This document shows positions 34,401 to 47,593 of a DNA stretch of 64,000 nt, piece by piece. The stretch covers positions 1 through 64,000 of the forward strand of contig JAURVB010014709.1 of the NCBI GenBank assembly GCA_033002965.1, in the 5' to 3' direction. Made by a program: the position numbers and the translations under genes. The DNA is from Piper betle. Taxonomy: Eukaryota > Streptophyta > Magnoliopsida > Piperales > Piperaceae. Each line of letters opens with the position of its first letter. Within the stretch, counting starts at the first letter, position 1. A model generated the notes under the pieces. That model saw nothing but the letters and a program-made list of their open reading frames with translations, was not told where the DNA came from and ran no database searches.

Positions 34401-36248
34401 TAACACTTCCGAATCAAACTAGCACACAAAACAAGGTGAAGTCTTGATACATGCACAACGCTAAGAAACTTAATTAGCTTAGTTATCTTGCCTTATGACT
34501 TGTTAAACCTTATTAGGTAACCTTAATTAAGGTTTAGGGTTGCAATTACACTTAGTAAGAGTCTCATATTTTGGGTTTTTATCGAACGGACTTAACCGGA
34601 TAATTTTTCAGACAGGCTAAAAGGTGTCTAAATAGGCTTAGAGTTGAGCCAGTGGACCCTAACATTCAAAGAGTTTGGTACAAAAATTACCAATTGCTGG
34701 AACATAGGCCAACATGGTAAGCAAGGCCCACTTTTAAGGTCGAGCTATGGTGTTGGGAGTAGTATTCCTCGGCCGCATACCAATTTTTCTAAAACTCGTT
34801 CATAGGCTTAGAGACTCCAAATGGGCCTAGATAAAAGGATTGGGATAGCAAATACCATGAGATTAAATATTATAAAATTTCATGTCCAACCTCGAAGTAA
34901 TTGGGCCTGAGTGGACTTTGAAAGTGAAGGCATTGGCTAGGTATGTTCTAGGGATAGCCGGACCTAATGGGCTTGGTAAAATCACAACGCAAGATATATT
35001 CAGCCATGTTCTCAAATTTCAGGGAGATGTTAGTGGGACACATCCTAAGGTCTGAGTGAAATTTTATGAAATTTCTCTGCCAATAAGCAATAGTTTGGGA
35101 TTTTCTAAACGAAGTTGCAGAACTAGGATTTCACTATACATTTATGTACACTCCAAAAACCCGATCAACTAACCACCTAAATGAATTTTAACTTATTCTA
35201 AAATTTACATGTCTCCATTAAACAATCATTGGGTCCTTAGGTAATTTTTTACAAATTTTATTAATGACTTTTAGCAAGCTCATTGAGGAGCACAATCTTA
35301 CAACATGGCAAGGCACATCATCAAGACATCAAGCATACAATGAATTTAGGGGTTTGAGCCTTTACTAATGTTATTTTAACTTGATATTTTACCATGAAAT
35401 ATCTAACATCATAACCTACAATCATGCAAAAGATAGCTTCCAAATACTACTTAAAATAGGGTGTAAATTTTGGAGAAGAAAAGCCATGTCACTGTGAATA
35501 GGAAAGCATTCTCCTTTCTCCAAGTTTGGCACCCATACATGCTCTTATGTGCATAATCAAATGATACCTTATAAATAAAAGTTGTATATTTAGTTCTTAT
35601 TATCATAAAAAAGCTAAAATCATGTAAAAACATGACTTACAACATGAGATATGAATTATTTACCAAAATAGTATGCTACACATACAACTTGCAAAAATTA
35701 TAACTATTTGTATATGCATTCAATCATGATGAAACTATATTCTAAATGCTTGTAAGACAAAGATCTACATGAATAAAATAGCAAAAAAATAAAAACAACA
35801 CAAAAGAATTAGTAAACAAACACAAAACATGAGATATGAGGCGAATATTAAAATCTTTATCTCACAATGGGCTAGGAGCAACTCTTTTGGGGCTTCCTAC
35901 CCCAAGACCTACCACTTCTAGGGTCTTGGATGGATTGGGGAGGGCTAAGGAAGGTTAGAAGAGGCAAAGGGCGAAGTGGGGAAGAGAGGATAACAGGGGA
36001 AGACCGGAGCAATGAAGACAAGGGTGAAATGAGATGGTAAAACCTTCTATTTATAGGCTAGACTATAGCCTCAGTGCAGCTCAGTGGAAGGGTGCTTTTG
36101 AGATCCTTCAACTTAATCTCATATCTAATACCTACTGTGGTAATATATGGTTTATTAGTAGAAATGAACTATAGATCTTAAATTTCATAACTACTTTTGA
36201 AGAGATGACTTAAACCCATTAGTTTGCACTTTCGGTTGGGTCATTACA
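34401..36248 (+). mobile_element. Decayed LTR-type repeat, 3' end at a PBS
   Basis: No coding signal. The section 34590-34830 (GGCCAACATGGTAAGCAAGG, CGTTCATAGGCTTAGAGACT) is related, in inverted orientation, to 60300-60450. The right edge ...GGGTCATTACA at 36248 directly precedes a primer-binding-site-like sequence. The left limit is uncertain, and the stretch is probably a composite. Confidence 0.45.
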
Positions 36249-36405
36249 TATGGTATTAGAGTAATTTAGTTCCATGTTAGATAGTGGGCTAGACTAGGGA
36301 CGTACGTTAGGCTATTGGCCACAGAGCTAAAGTAGGACGTGGGTTGTGGCTAGCAACAGATGAAGTGTAGGAATTTTGAGGAAAAATTTATTAAGGTGGG
36401 TAGAT
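36249..36405 (+). mobile_element. Mini-interior of a retroelement: PBS to polypurine tract in 157 bp
   Basis: TGGTATTAGAGT (36251-36262) is a two-mismatch version of the tRNA-Met PBS. Downstream, TTTGAGGAAAAATTTATTAAGGTGGGTAGA (36376-36404, shown here only to name the motif class GAGGA..AATTT..AAGGNGGG) is the usual sequence before a Del/Tekay-type 3' LTR, which starts TGTGAGATCCC at 36406. Everything between, normally gag-pol, is gone. Confidence 0.5.
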
Positions 36406-37050
36406 TGTGAGATCCCTAAACTTAGGCCCATATAACATCAGGTCAAACTTTCGGCACAATGGCCTTGGCACAACACCTTTGTGTTAGAAGGGTGGGGGAG
36501 TGGGGAATTTTCAAATTTGAATGTAAGGGCGCTAGGGCAACATCTTTGAGCCCAAATCTGAGCCTTGACCCTAAAAAGGGATGGCACAAGGGCATTGCCA
36601 AGGAGCCTTTGCTGCCAAGGCCTAGCATAAAGGCTTTGTGAGGGCGCCTTTGCACTAGGTGCAATTTACGGCACTTAGGGTTCCCACCCGTAGGGTTGTC
36701 GGAAGACCTCATGTACAGTGCCATAAGTCCTTGGGGGCTAAGATTAACCATAAGCGGTTTCAAACACGTGACAATAAATTTAGACTCATGAGAGATACAG
36801 TCCTAAACCTAATTAGACTTGACTTAAATAAATAAATAAAAAAGTTGGGACAACGTAGTGTTCAACTGAGGAGCACCAATAATCAGGGGAGACTAGGGTT
36901 GTGGTTCACGCATAACATAGCATGTATAAGCTTGCAGCAAAAAAGGCCAGGGTAACAACTCAATCCAGATCACAACAAAACTTAAACTATAATCATTGGA
37001 CAAAAACCCAGGTTTCACATTATCTTTTTTGTCATGTAAAATTAAGAAAT
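36406..37050 (+). mobile_element. Probable LTR following the mini-interior
   Basis: Starts TGTGAGATCCCTAAACTTAGG. No matching start was found in the left LTR, so the left copy is 5'-truncated. The right limit is not defined. No gene. Confidence 0.35.
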
Positions 37051-38145
37051 TTATGTAACAAGTGTACAAATATAAAAAAGTCTATGTTGTGACTTGAAAA
37101 ATAAGTTTTTATTTTTCACCAATGATGATTCGCAAGCTAAAATTATTTATTTGTTTTTTATTTTTATATGTTTTGAGTTATTTGAGCATGAACTATGTAG
37201 GGCGGCAGCAACAACCACATTTGAATATCGAGAAGAGCACTCAATGAAAAGTATCATTTTTTTAAGTATTATGTCACCAACTTGAATATGAAAAAACAAA
37301 AAATTTAACATAAAATCCAAATCGAGACAACGTTATTAAGATAAAGTATAATGTCAATGACAATGACAATGACGATGACAGCAACGACAACCGTTTGATA
37401 AGCTAGATGATCTACTTGTGGCTGAATTTATATGGTCTGTTTTATCATAGCCCTTCCCTTCTTGGAAGGGTGGTGACCTTTCCTCCCCCAAAAGCTAGTC
37501 ATAGAAAAAAAATTTTAAGAATTCATGGCATTGATTTGGCACACGCATGGAGATTGGCTGGCCCTTTGCTGTATTTTTTGGACCACCGGTGACCAGCCCA
37601 TCTGCTCTGACTTCTGACGTTTTTGTTTGTCACTGGCTTCCTGAAGCTGGAAGCAAACTCAAACTCAGATAATCATACCATAATTTACATACTGTACTAC
37701 TAGTTATCATACTAGATTCATATGCTAGTTATCATTTCATGTTTAAATTTGATACAGATATATTTAGTTCACTTGGATCGAATTAAGTTCAACCAAATTG
37801 TAGAATTATAAATAAAATATTTTATTAAATTAAAAAATATATTTTATCATTATTATTTTACCATCATCATTAGTTTGCAGTTTACATTCACACGGATCTC
37901 AAATTAGGATAGATATCACCATTCTCTTTGAGATAAGGTGGCAAAAGAGGATTGATTTTATTTTTTTTCCAAACAGCATGGATTTTACAGATGGTCTTCC
38001 ATTTTTTTGCAAGTTGTTCACTTCATTCATGTGTACATAAGCAGCAACTCAACAAGGAGAATAGCCCGCAATTGTGTCAAGAATTCTGTCCTCTTTCACG
38101 GTTCATTTTTTGACTACGTGAAAACATATAAAACTACGCTAGTCA
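37051..38145. other. Intergenic DNA and 3' flank of the sigma factor gene
   Basis: AT-rich, with a short ACAATG/ACGATG-type repeat at about 37350-37390. No coding signal. The last few hundred bases are probably the 3' UTR of the minus-strand sigma factor gene. Confidence 0.45.
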
Positions 38146-41100
38146 CTAGACAAGCAAATCCCTGTAAGAATGGAGACCTTGGCTTTCCAAGCACTTCTTC
38201 AACTTGTACAAGGCCACACTCTCCACTTGCCGAACTCTTTCTTTCGTAATTCCAAAACTGCGCCTATCTCAGACAATGTTTTTCTTTCTCCATCCTGAAT
38301 ACCAAATCTGAGCCAAATTATCTGCCTTTCTTTTGGTCTGAGGGTGGTTAGAATGCTGCGAACATGTTGCCTCATCAGCTGCTTAGTTACAATGGTGTCG
38401 GGGATTTCAACTTCTGGGTCTGCAGTGATTTCCTGCAGATGCACATGAACTGCCAGTCAAAATACGGGTGAATGCTGCGATGTCATAGGCAAAGCACCCT
38501 AAGGAAAAAGGATCAATGTACAACATGCACTATATTTGCATTGTAATTTGTTGCCTAGTCGGATATAATTATCACCATTATGCATAGTTCATCCTAGTTG
38601 AGCTCAAGTTGACAGCATGGACTTCATACCACCAATTTATGATCAGACACGAACAAAGGTTTAGGTAAGGAAATGGTGTTCAACACGAGTGAAGCTCGTC
38701 TAATACCTAGAGTATAATACCTGGAATGTGACATCATCTTCAGAACCCCATGCACGTTGCTGAATTGAAACAGGGCTTTGAGCAGCCCTCAATAAACTTT
38801 CCAATTTGGCAACTGAAATACCGGCATCCTTGGCCACATCTTCATTGGATGGGAGATGACCAACTACCTTATATGAATTCCTCACATCTTTAATTCGTGC
38901 TAGTAACGCATATGCATTTTCCTGCAAATATACCACTTTAACATATTGAAAGCATTAAAAAAATATAAAACTTTACATTTATTTGTTCCACACAAACATC
39001 CAAGGTCACACAATATTATATATACAACCTAGCCATTCAACGACAGGTAAAAATGTGCAAAATAAACTATTGCATTTCCAATATTTTTAGATCTTTCAAG
39101 AGTGAGAGAAATTTTTCAATGGAGCTTTACTTCACTTTCCCTAATTATAAGCAGTATATCATCAGAAATGAGGAAAGCTTACAGGCAAACGGATAGTCCT
39201 CGATTTTAAATAAATAGCCTTCCTCATAGATTGCCTTATCCACCAGTAAGCATATGTTGCAAATCTGCAATTAGCTTGAGGTTTGAACTTATCTAGGCTC
39301 TTCATAAGACCCATACTTCCCTCCTATAGTAACAGTGAATTAGTTCATGGATGGCAAAACCATGAAAAATGATGCATCGTAGATAGACATATGTCTACAT
39401 AAATGAGACTCCATTAATAACAACCTGAAGCAAATCCCGGATGCTCAAACCCTTTCCTTGGTAAATCTTAGCAAGATGAACCACCAACCGTAAATTAGAA
39501 GAAATCATCTTATCTCTGCTGCTATTTCCTGAAGCTATACATGCTTGCAGATTTTGACAATTTACTCCTAAAGCGTCAGCCCACTCAGCCAGTGTTGGCT
39601 CTCTGCCAAACTGCATTTCAAGCCTTCTTTTGACATCCTCCAACCTCATCATTTCCTGCAATCATTGAAAAGACAAACAGATAATATTTGCATCATCTTC
39701 CTCCCCAACACCTTATCCCACACCAATTCCCCCAAGGCCATGAGGCAGGACAAAATGTAGCCCCCAGTTATCATGATATTTTCTGAATAAAAACTAGAGC
39801 ATTTTTTATGCTCACTATTTTATAGAAGAAAAAGTGAAAGTTTTGTAAAGCACTCTTTCATTCAATCGTACACATAGGATGACTGCAGGAACAGCCTTAG
39901 CAAGGAAACCTGTCGGGCACAACAAAAGCAACCTCTAATAGCTAAGTCCATTAGAAAACAGACTAAAAGTAGAGTAAAAGATGCATACATGTACTTTATT
40001 GACCAACTCTCGTTCTTCTTTTGGGCTTAATAACGGATTTTTATCAGACCATGACAAGAACAACCTATAGGGATCAGTAGGATCTGATCCTGCAGAAATT
40101 ATTTTTGAATGTGGATGCTTATAAGTTGAGATAGGAAGCTCTTGGTCTTCCACTTTTGGAGTCATTGGAATTTTTCTTCTTTTTAATCGTCTTTGCACAA
40201 GCCTCCTTGACTTGACGTTTATTACTCCCGATGTATTTTCATAAGCTCCTCCTAGTGACTTTCCAGGGGCTTCATTTCCAATCTCCCGACTGACGAGTAT
40301 AAATAACAAATATGGTAAGGTGCCACAATAGACAAAGTAAGACAAGAAAAGACACATAAAGAGACAGCAGGAAATAAAAATATATATACTTAGGAATAAG
40401 TGAATCCTCAAAACTATCAACGAGGTCTGCTAATGCAGCGGCTTCCTTTGAGGCAAGAACAGCAGTCCTAGCTAAAGTGACAGCATCCAGAGGTCCAGAT
40501 AAAATGGGGTTGCCATTTTCATTTAATTCCTGTCCAATGTTGAGACCTCCTTTTCCATGTGATACTGCTTCTATAGATGAAGTAAGGGATGGCTTGCACT
40601 CCAGAATTGCTGATGGAAATCTGATATGAATGACATCAAGATTACCCTCATTGCCCAAAGATAAAAGAAACAGCGAATGCTAACAAATGTTTACAAGTGA
40701 TATAAGTGCCTTAGCATCTTACAAATACCAGGATCCTGGCAAATAAAGTAGCTGCCGTTGTAAATCTTCACAATAATTATTGGAGTTTCGACCTTCCTGG
40801 TTTGGGCAAGGTTTCTCAAACTGATTTTTATCCAATTTTACCTGACAGGTTAAGAAATGAAGAAACCAAGGCTAAGAAACAGAAGAAATAAACGAGCAAA
40901 GTTCATATGAATGAAGGAATTATCTTGTTGCTTATTCGCAAGTGTTTTTGTTTCCCATACACTATCACCCTTACAGAAGCCTCACCTGCAGTGCAGTATC
41001 GGCTCTTGAAGAAGGCCCAGAAATATGCTCCAGAAAAAGAATTGATGATTGAAAAGGCTTCCCTATTGTCATAGCCGGGCTAAAATTGACACCAGACGCT

Positions 41101-42277
41101 GATCGCTCGTCAATAGGTTGGGTAATAGCTACAAAAGTTAGACATGTAACTAATATCAATAAAATTGAAGTCACATAAACAAAAGTTATTCCAGTGAAAA
41201 GAAAAATCCAATTCCAGTTTGCAGCATTCAATTCACATCTTTTATTATAACCAGTCATGATAAAATTCTAATACCAAATCTCCGCCTTTTCTCACCACCC
41301 CTTAACTATCTTACAGCAGATTTGGACTCTTATATACATAATCTTAAAAGCAATTTAGGCCGTCAAAAAAGAAGAAAAAAGTATGGACTCCTAATAAGCC
41401 CTTAATAACCCCAATACACACTTTCCCCTACAAATTAGTCAAAAAAATAACAATAAGAATCCAATCCACGATATTCTTCTGTCTTTGGCTCCTTGATGAC
41501 ATTGGAAAGTAGCTACAAATTGAACAACAGAACCGAAGATGTTATATATTCTTGAACAAACAATACTTGTTGAATCATTAATTTAATGTTGACCAAACAA
41601 TTTTTTAAAGCACAATTCCCGTTTAAACAATCCAATACACATCTTCTCAGTCTCAGTCATAAGAACATTCAGTCCAAATCCACACAAACAAGCAAATAAC
41701 TCAAACTAACTAACAAACAACTTCCAACATATCACACAAAGTGCTTCCACCATTACAAACAATACTTGTTGAATCATTAATTTAATGTTCACCAAACAAT
41801 TTTTAAAGCACAATTCCCGTTTAAACAGTCCAATACACATCTTCTCAGTCTCAGTCATAAGAACATTCAGTCCAAATCCACACAAACAAGCAAATAACTC
41901 AAACCAACTAACAAACAACTTCCAACATATCACACACAGTGCTTCCACCATTACAACCAATACTTGTTGAATCATTAATTTCATGTTGACCAAACAATTT
42001 TTAAAGCACAATTCCCGTTTAAACAGTCCAATATACATCTTCTCATACTCAGTCATAAGAACACTCAGTCCAAATCCACACAAACAAGCAAATAACTCAA
42101 ACCAACTAACAAACAACTTCCAACATGTCACACAAAGTGCTTCCACCATTACAAAACAGAAAAAAACCAATGTAACAACTGCAGAAGGAGTCATACCAGC
42201 ACGGGGGAGAAACTTCTGCCATGGACCATTGGTGAACGTATTGGAGGCGATGAAAAGAAAATTCTTCCGCCCTCCAT
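38146..42277 (-). CDS. Plastid RNA polymerase sigma factor, SIG6-like (frame broken in last exon)
   Basis: Nuclear-encoded sigma-70 factor that directs the plastid-encoded RNA polymerase to promoters. Minus-strand exons: 42197-42277 (Ser/Pro-rich start MEGGRIFFSS, transit-peptide-like), 40986-41128, about 40733-40841, 40390 to about 40650, 39989-40289, 39425-39655 (GREPTLAEWADALGV), 39183-39323 (RFATYAYWWIRQSMRKAI, region 2.4, promoter -10 contact), 38721-38921 (LPSNEDVAKDAGIS, region 3) and 38146-38432 (PKERQIIWLRFGI, region 4). The last exon lost one base in the A4 run at 38254-38257: LSEIGAV reads on as nonsense, whereas the shifted frame continues GITKERVRQVES and ends SQGLHSYRDLLV-stop. 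Region 4.2, the -35 contact, is thus out of frame. The junctions exon 1/2 and exon 3/4 do not close in phase either, so a small exon or further indels are missed. SIG6 rather than another SIG is from overall resemblance only. Confidence 0.8.
41561..42156. repeat. Three-copy 198-199 bp tandem repeat in sigma factor intron 1
   Basis: Copies start at 41561, 41760 and 41958, each beginning CAATACTTGTTGAATC and ending CTTCCACCATTACAAA, with few differences. The two right copies are 198 bp apart, so on the gene's sense strand the frame stays open across them. This gives a 217-codon open frame with a repeated 66-residue Cys/Leu/Phe-rich unit (WKLFVSWFELFACLCGFG). The leftmost copy has one extra T. 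It starts in exon 1 in another frame and is more likely an intron minisatellite than a gene. Confidence 0.92.
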
Positions 42278-45200
42278 GATCGATAAAGCATCGATCTTTA
42301 CACTTGTTTCGACATTTTGAAGCAGGGTTTTTTTTTGGGTAGATATTTTGAAGCTCCAAGGCTTTTGGGCGTGGAGAGGATGAGAGGTAAAGGAAGCTCT
42401 GATGACTTAGAGATACATGGCCATGGGGTGGACGGGTGACATTTTTTTGATGAAAATGGCCCTACTGTTTGGAGAAGATTTTTATGGGGAATGTGTTTCA
42501 TGTGATTTCTGGTATTGCCTTGCATATTCATGTTACAAATCTTGGAATTGTGTTTCCAAGAAAATAATTCAATATTCAGCCTTTTATTAGTATTTTTTAA
42601 ATCTATCAAAATGAAAGGGTATGCTTTTTTTTTGGAAGAGTATGCTTTAAGGCAGATTTATGTTGTGTATATCTTAAACATTTATGGATTTTTATTTATA
42701 TCTTATTTTGTGTATGATTAATGAACATGTATGATTAAAGTTTTTCAACACAGAGGATTTGAGAATTCAAAATAAACTAGTTCTTCGTTAATTCACTTTG
42801 GATAGGCTAACTCAATGGTGTTGATCTTAGTGGATTCAATGGTTAATTTTGATTTTTACAAATATGATTCTAGGATTTTAGAGTGACCAGTGGCCAACTT
42901 AATCACCTATAAAAACACATATAAATATAATAATTATAGCTATTGGCTAATTTAAATCAAATTGGAACGATTCTGTTTTAAAAAAGTAGGTAAATCGGTC
43001 GGGGTAAAAATTGGTACTATGAATCGGCCAAATCGACTTGATTCCGTTCGATTTGAGAGAATCGGGAAGAAATAGTTTATTACATTATCGTAATTAAAAG
43101 TCAACTAAACTCAAATTCAAGTTAAAAATAATAATTAATTTTAAATAATTAAAACAAAATCTAGATAAAATACTATAAAATATAATACACATTATAATAT
43201 CAAAATAATATTTTCTTTAACTAATAATCTATCAATTTTGACCAAATCAAGTAAATCAATTCTTGTCCTATTTTTTTATAAATCAGTCTGATTCAATAAC
43301 TCACTTCCAACCCAACTTAATGTCGGATTCCAATCTTTGCACTTATGATAATGACTAATGAGTATATACTATTTGAGAGAATTGATAACTCAATATATTT
43401 GAAGTGCCTTATATGTATAAGCGAGATCATATATGTAACTTATATAAAATGCAACTTTTATTTAGAGTAATTTAATAAGTCCTATTTAAAATCTATATAG
43501 ATAAACATAAAAATAAATATTTCTAACACTTATAAATTTCCAAATCAATATAATATTTTTAATCCTTTCATCTTAATTATCAATGTAATTATATTTTTTT
43601 AAAATAATTATACTAAAAATTAATTTAAAATTGTTTGTGAAAAAATAGATCTTCTGCACAAACTTGAAAAAATATATAAAAAAAATGAGAGTTTGGTGCA
43701 TCACTTGTTTGAGGGGCTTATTACCAAAGAGCCCTTTGTCTCTAAAATTTATCCTAATTAATTTTCAACTATTAAAAATAAAAATAGGAGAGTAATTAGT
43801 ACAAAATTGAATTTTTATTAATATATACACGGGGTACAAAAACCTATCTCTTTTTATAAAAACTTCTCTCACTCCCTCATATAAACTTAAAAAAATAATC
43901 ACAAAATAATCACGCGTTGATTTACGAGATATTAGACGCGTTGGAAATTAGGTGAAAGTTACAATTGGTCAACCCGTCTCTGTAAATATATTTGTCTAAC
44001 CGACAAACTTAACCAAGTTGAGAGAAAGAGGCTTGAATGACACGAGTTGATTCAAGCTTTGTCTTGCCCATTTCAAGACACGTGTTTAACCACCTGAACC
44101 AGCTATGCTAAAAGAATCGAATTCAATTAGTACGAGTTGAGTCAAAAAGGTCTAGCTTGCATGTATAGTACACGTATCTAGCTCCCTAACTCATCTAGCC
44201 TAACCAACCCCGGTAACTCAATCGAGTCAAAAATTAAACTTACGCTGATGTATATGGCATCGGTTTTTTAAACTGAGTACGGTACATGTGTAGTTTGAAA
44301 GATTAGTGTTTATTTGGATACTTTGGTTTACTTGACGTGGAAGCTTTCTAAGTATCCGCAAAATTTCCAACTCATCACAGATATAGATATGGGATGAGTC
44401 ACGTAAACTCTTGGTCTAATTAATTTCTCCCCAACGCTATGCATGAAGAGTCACATGTGCGTGGTGACCTTACATGGTGGGCTTCACCCTTCTTAATTTT
44501 ACACTTATGTGAGAGCATAACAATTTTTGGAGATTTACCACAATGGGTGGGTCCGACTTGCATGAGCCACCAACTCCACAAACTCTTTAAGAGTTTTTCC
44601 CATCCATGTTTCCCTTTCTGTCTTTAGCACATCAAGGGGTTATAAATATTTTTATTTAATTTTTATAAAAAAATATTTAAAATTAACATATTTTTAAAAC
44701 AATCTAAAAATAGGTCCTACTTATGCACTCTATCATATATATAGACCATATTATGTGAGATCGAGCAAAATTTTCATATTAGAATTGTAGTTCATTTAAA
44801 GTATACCAAGTAGAGCTTTATATTATTCTATTTTTTAAACTTTTTATTTTTTTATTAGTGTCAATCTGACACAAATAAAATACTCTAAGAATGAAATAAA
44901 ATTTGTTATCAAACCAGTTGTTGAGCTCGCAAAAAGTTATATCATTATCATAGTTCATTCTGGTACATTTATCCTCCCACAACAAATTTACAATATGGGT
45001 TGCATCTCTTCTCCGAAGACATAAAATGCTATCTTGGGAAAAGAATGCTATATTGAAAAAAGAAGACATAAAATGCTTTCTAATTATAAGAGTTTTATCA
45101 TTAAAAATCAAAGATGAATTAAAATTCATTTAAATAATAATATATGCTCCACTAGTTTTTTTTTTCAAGTTTTTTCTCTTAGATTGACAGTGGTATAATA

Positions 45201-46655
45201 GATTTCCAAAATCTAAAGATTTTACAAAATTCGTGGCTTTCTCAAGATTTGAGAGTTTTGCTACTGAATGCTCATATAGAGATAACCTGAAACTTAAAGG
45301 TTACACTTGGAAGTTTGAGGATAATTTTTTCTTTCTCTTATTTGGTTTTAAATAGAGTCCCATGGATCATACTTGAATTGTACTTTCCTTGAGCCAACTG
45401 AAACCCGAACTAAAGAAAAAGGGTTAAACAATGTTTGGTTAATTTTTGAAGATTTTTATTTAAAGATGATACATTAGGGTATTTACATTGAACAATGCAT
45501 GATTGTAATTTATAATTTGAAAGCTAAGGGCAACTTTTCTAAATAATAAATTAGTGTTAGAAATTATCAATTGTACACAACCACTGATGAAAAGTCATCA
45601 ACTAAGAGGTATTAACCATTCATATTTTCTAAAAATTAGAATAATACCCTTATTTTTTCATAATATGGTTCTCTTCATTTTACTTTTACTGATGGTAAAA
45701 TGTTGGGAAAATGATGACAATATATTGTAACCCGACAACCAAAGAAAAGTTTTGAACCCTTTAAGCTCACTTTGGATGCTATTCACAACTATAGCTGTCT
45801 TCCAACCCAGCAAATATTTATTTTTGTAATGAAAATAGGTCCGAGCTCAAAATGTGACGAGGCAAATCCTAAAAGAGTTTTTAAATGGTTCAAATACTAC
45901 CACCAAAATTATGCTTTATATAATATTTCATCATTTCAAACCAAACTTGAAGCCCTTCATTTGAATGAAGTAATTTACAACATGATTTAGTTTGTCTCAG
46001 TTACAATAATAGTTTTAAATACAATATCATATTGCTCAGCCCTGCCCAATACCATATACCATCTTTAAATATAGTTAGGTCTTTGTATCATTTTAATTCC
46101 TACAAAGATTTTAATATGAAATAATTACTAAATTCAATTTTTTCTATTGAAAATAGTACTATTTTAATAATTATTTAATTTCAATTTAAAAATATTTTTA
46201 ATATCTAATAAAATACTTAATTAATAATTTTCAAATTTAGTCGAACATGATTCGGCTTGGTTAAATCAAATACATCATTTATCAACTAAAAATCCGGTAT
46301 AATTACACACACAATATCTAAAATTATGCTCCTAAGTACGATAATAATTATAAAAAATTAACAATTTTTATATTGAAATTAAAAAAAATCAACATTTAGT
46401 TTTCATTATCTTGTACAAACAAAAGTTTATTTTCAAAAAGAGATTCTAGCCATAAAAGTTGGGGATAATTTTTTTGATATTATCAAGTGGTGAGAAAATC
46501 ATACCTAATTATCAAAAAAATAAAATAAAATATGAATTATCTAAAATATCCTTATTTAAAATTTTTTAAAAAGCTCAACAAAAATTACTAAAAAAATTAG
46601 AAAAGAGACCTTAAGAATTAAAACTTGTTTAAGAGTAGCCAACGAGCCGGCCAAA
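42278..46655. other. AT-rich intergenic region
   Basis: No supported gene on either strand. 42278-42480 is the sigma gene's upstream region. 42960-43290 contains AATCGG/CCGATT-type words in AT-rich DNA, suggesting an old transposon. At about 46009 ATAGTTTTAAATACAATATC matches the terminus of the MITE at 4020. The rest shows long A/T runs only. Confidence 0.5.
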
Positions 46656-47593
46656 GGGCTGGTGGCATGGTTGCATGAATCGGAATCGGAATCGAAATCG
46701 GTTTTCAGGAGTCGGAATCGAATCGAATCGGTCTGAATCGGCCAAGAATCGGTTCAGTTGAATCGGTCCAAATTAATTTAATCAGTCATATATAATAATT
46801 TGACAATTTATAATATAAATATATTAAAATTGGGTATTGATGTTATTTTGATATTATTCTGTGTATTATAGTTTCTGATATTTTTAAATATTTTTTAAGA
46901 TTTTTTTAAATTATTTAGAATTAATTATTATTTTTGACTCGAGTTAGACTCGAGTCAACTTTTAATTACGAGAATGCCACTCTTACCCCCGCCGCCGGCC
47001 GCCGGTCGGCGGCGAGTCTCGCGGCGGTGATGTCGGAGGATGTCGGCAGCCCGGTCGGACGAACAATCGGCGGCTGCAGCCGGCGGCGAGGCGGCCGCAG
47101 CCGGCGGCGAGTCGCGGTGATTCGTGCGTCACAGCTCGATTCGGTCCGGCCACACGTCGGCGGCGACGTTGCGAGGTCGGCGGCGAGGTCGGTAGCCCGG
47201 TCGGCGGTGAGCCCGGAGTCGGGGAGCACGACGGAGGGCGGAAACGGGCGGCGGCCGGCGGACGAGCGGCGGCGGCGTGGGGGAGCGGGTTTGATTTTAG
47301 GTTTTTAAAATCCAAATTACCATTTTACCCATGCTTAAATAATTTAATAAAAATCATAGCTAGGGTATTTTAGTAATTTCATAAAAAACCGATTCCGATT
47401 TAAATCGGCCGATTCCGATTCCGAGTTAAATCGGTCGGAATCCGGTCCGATTAAATCGGTCAGATTCGAGGCCGAACTCGGCGGATCCGAGGCCGATTCG
47501 GCCGACGAAATCGGATCGGCGCAATGCCGATCCGATTTAAATCGGCCGATTCCGCACGGAATCGGCCGATTCGTGCATCATGGGCTAGGTGGC
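46656..47593. mobile_element. Mutator-like non-autonomous element with AATCGG-rich ends
   Basis: Ends TTGCATGAATCGGAATCGG (from 46671) and, reverse-complemented from the right, GATGCACGAATCGG form imperfect terminal inverted repeats. Flanks GGGCTGGTGGC (46656-46666) and GGGCTAGGTGGC (47582-47593) look like a 10-11 bp target duplication with one indel, as in Mutator-like elements. The left side carries AATCGG repeats and the right side the complementary CCGATT repeats. The centre has a perfect palindrome TTGACTCGAG-TTAGA-CTCGAGTCAA (46936-46960) and a GC-rich tract with spurious open frames. No transposase. Confidence 0.55.

Noticed and set aside
41706..42359. 217-codon minus-strand open frame as an independent gene
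   Set aside because: It is the tandem repeat in sigma factor intron 1 and overlaps exon 1 in another frame; kept only as a finding.
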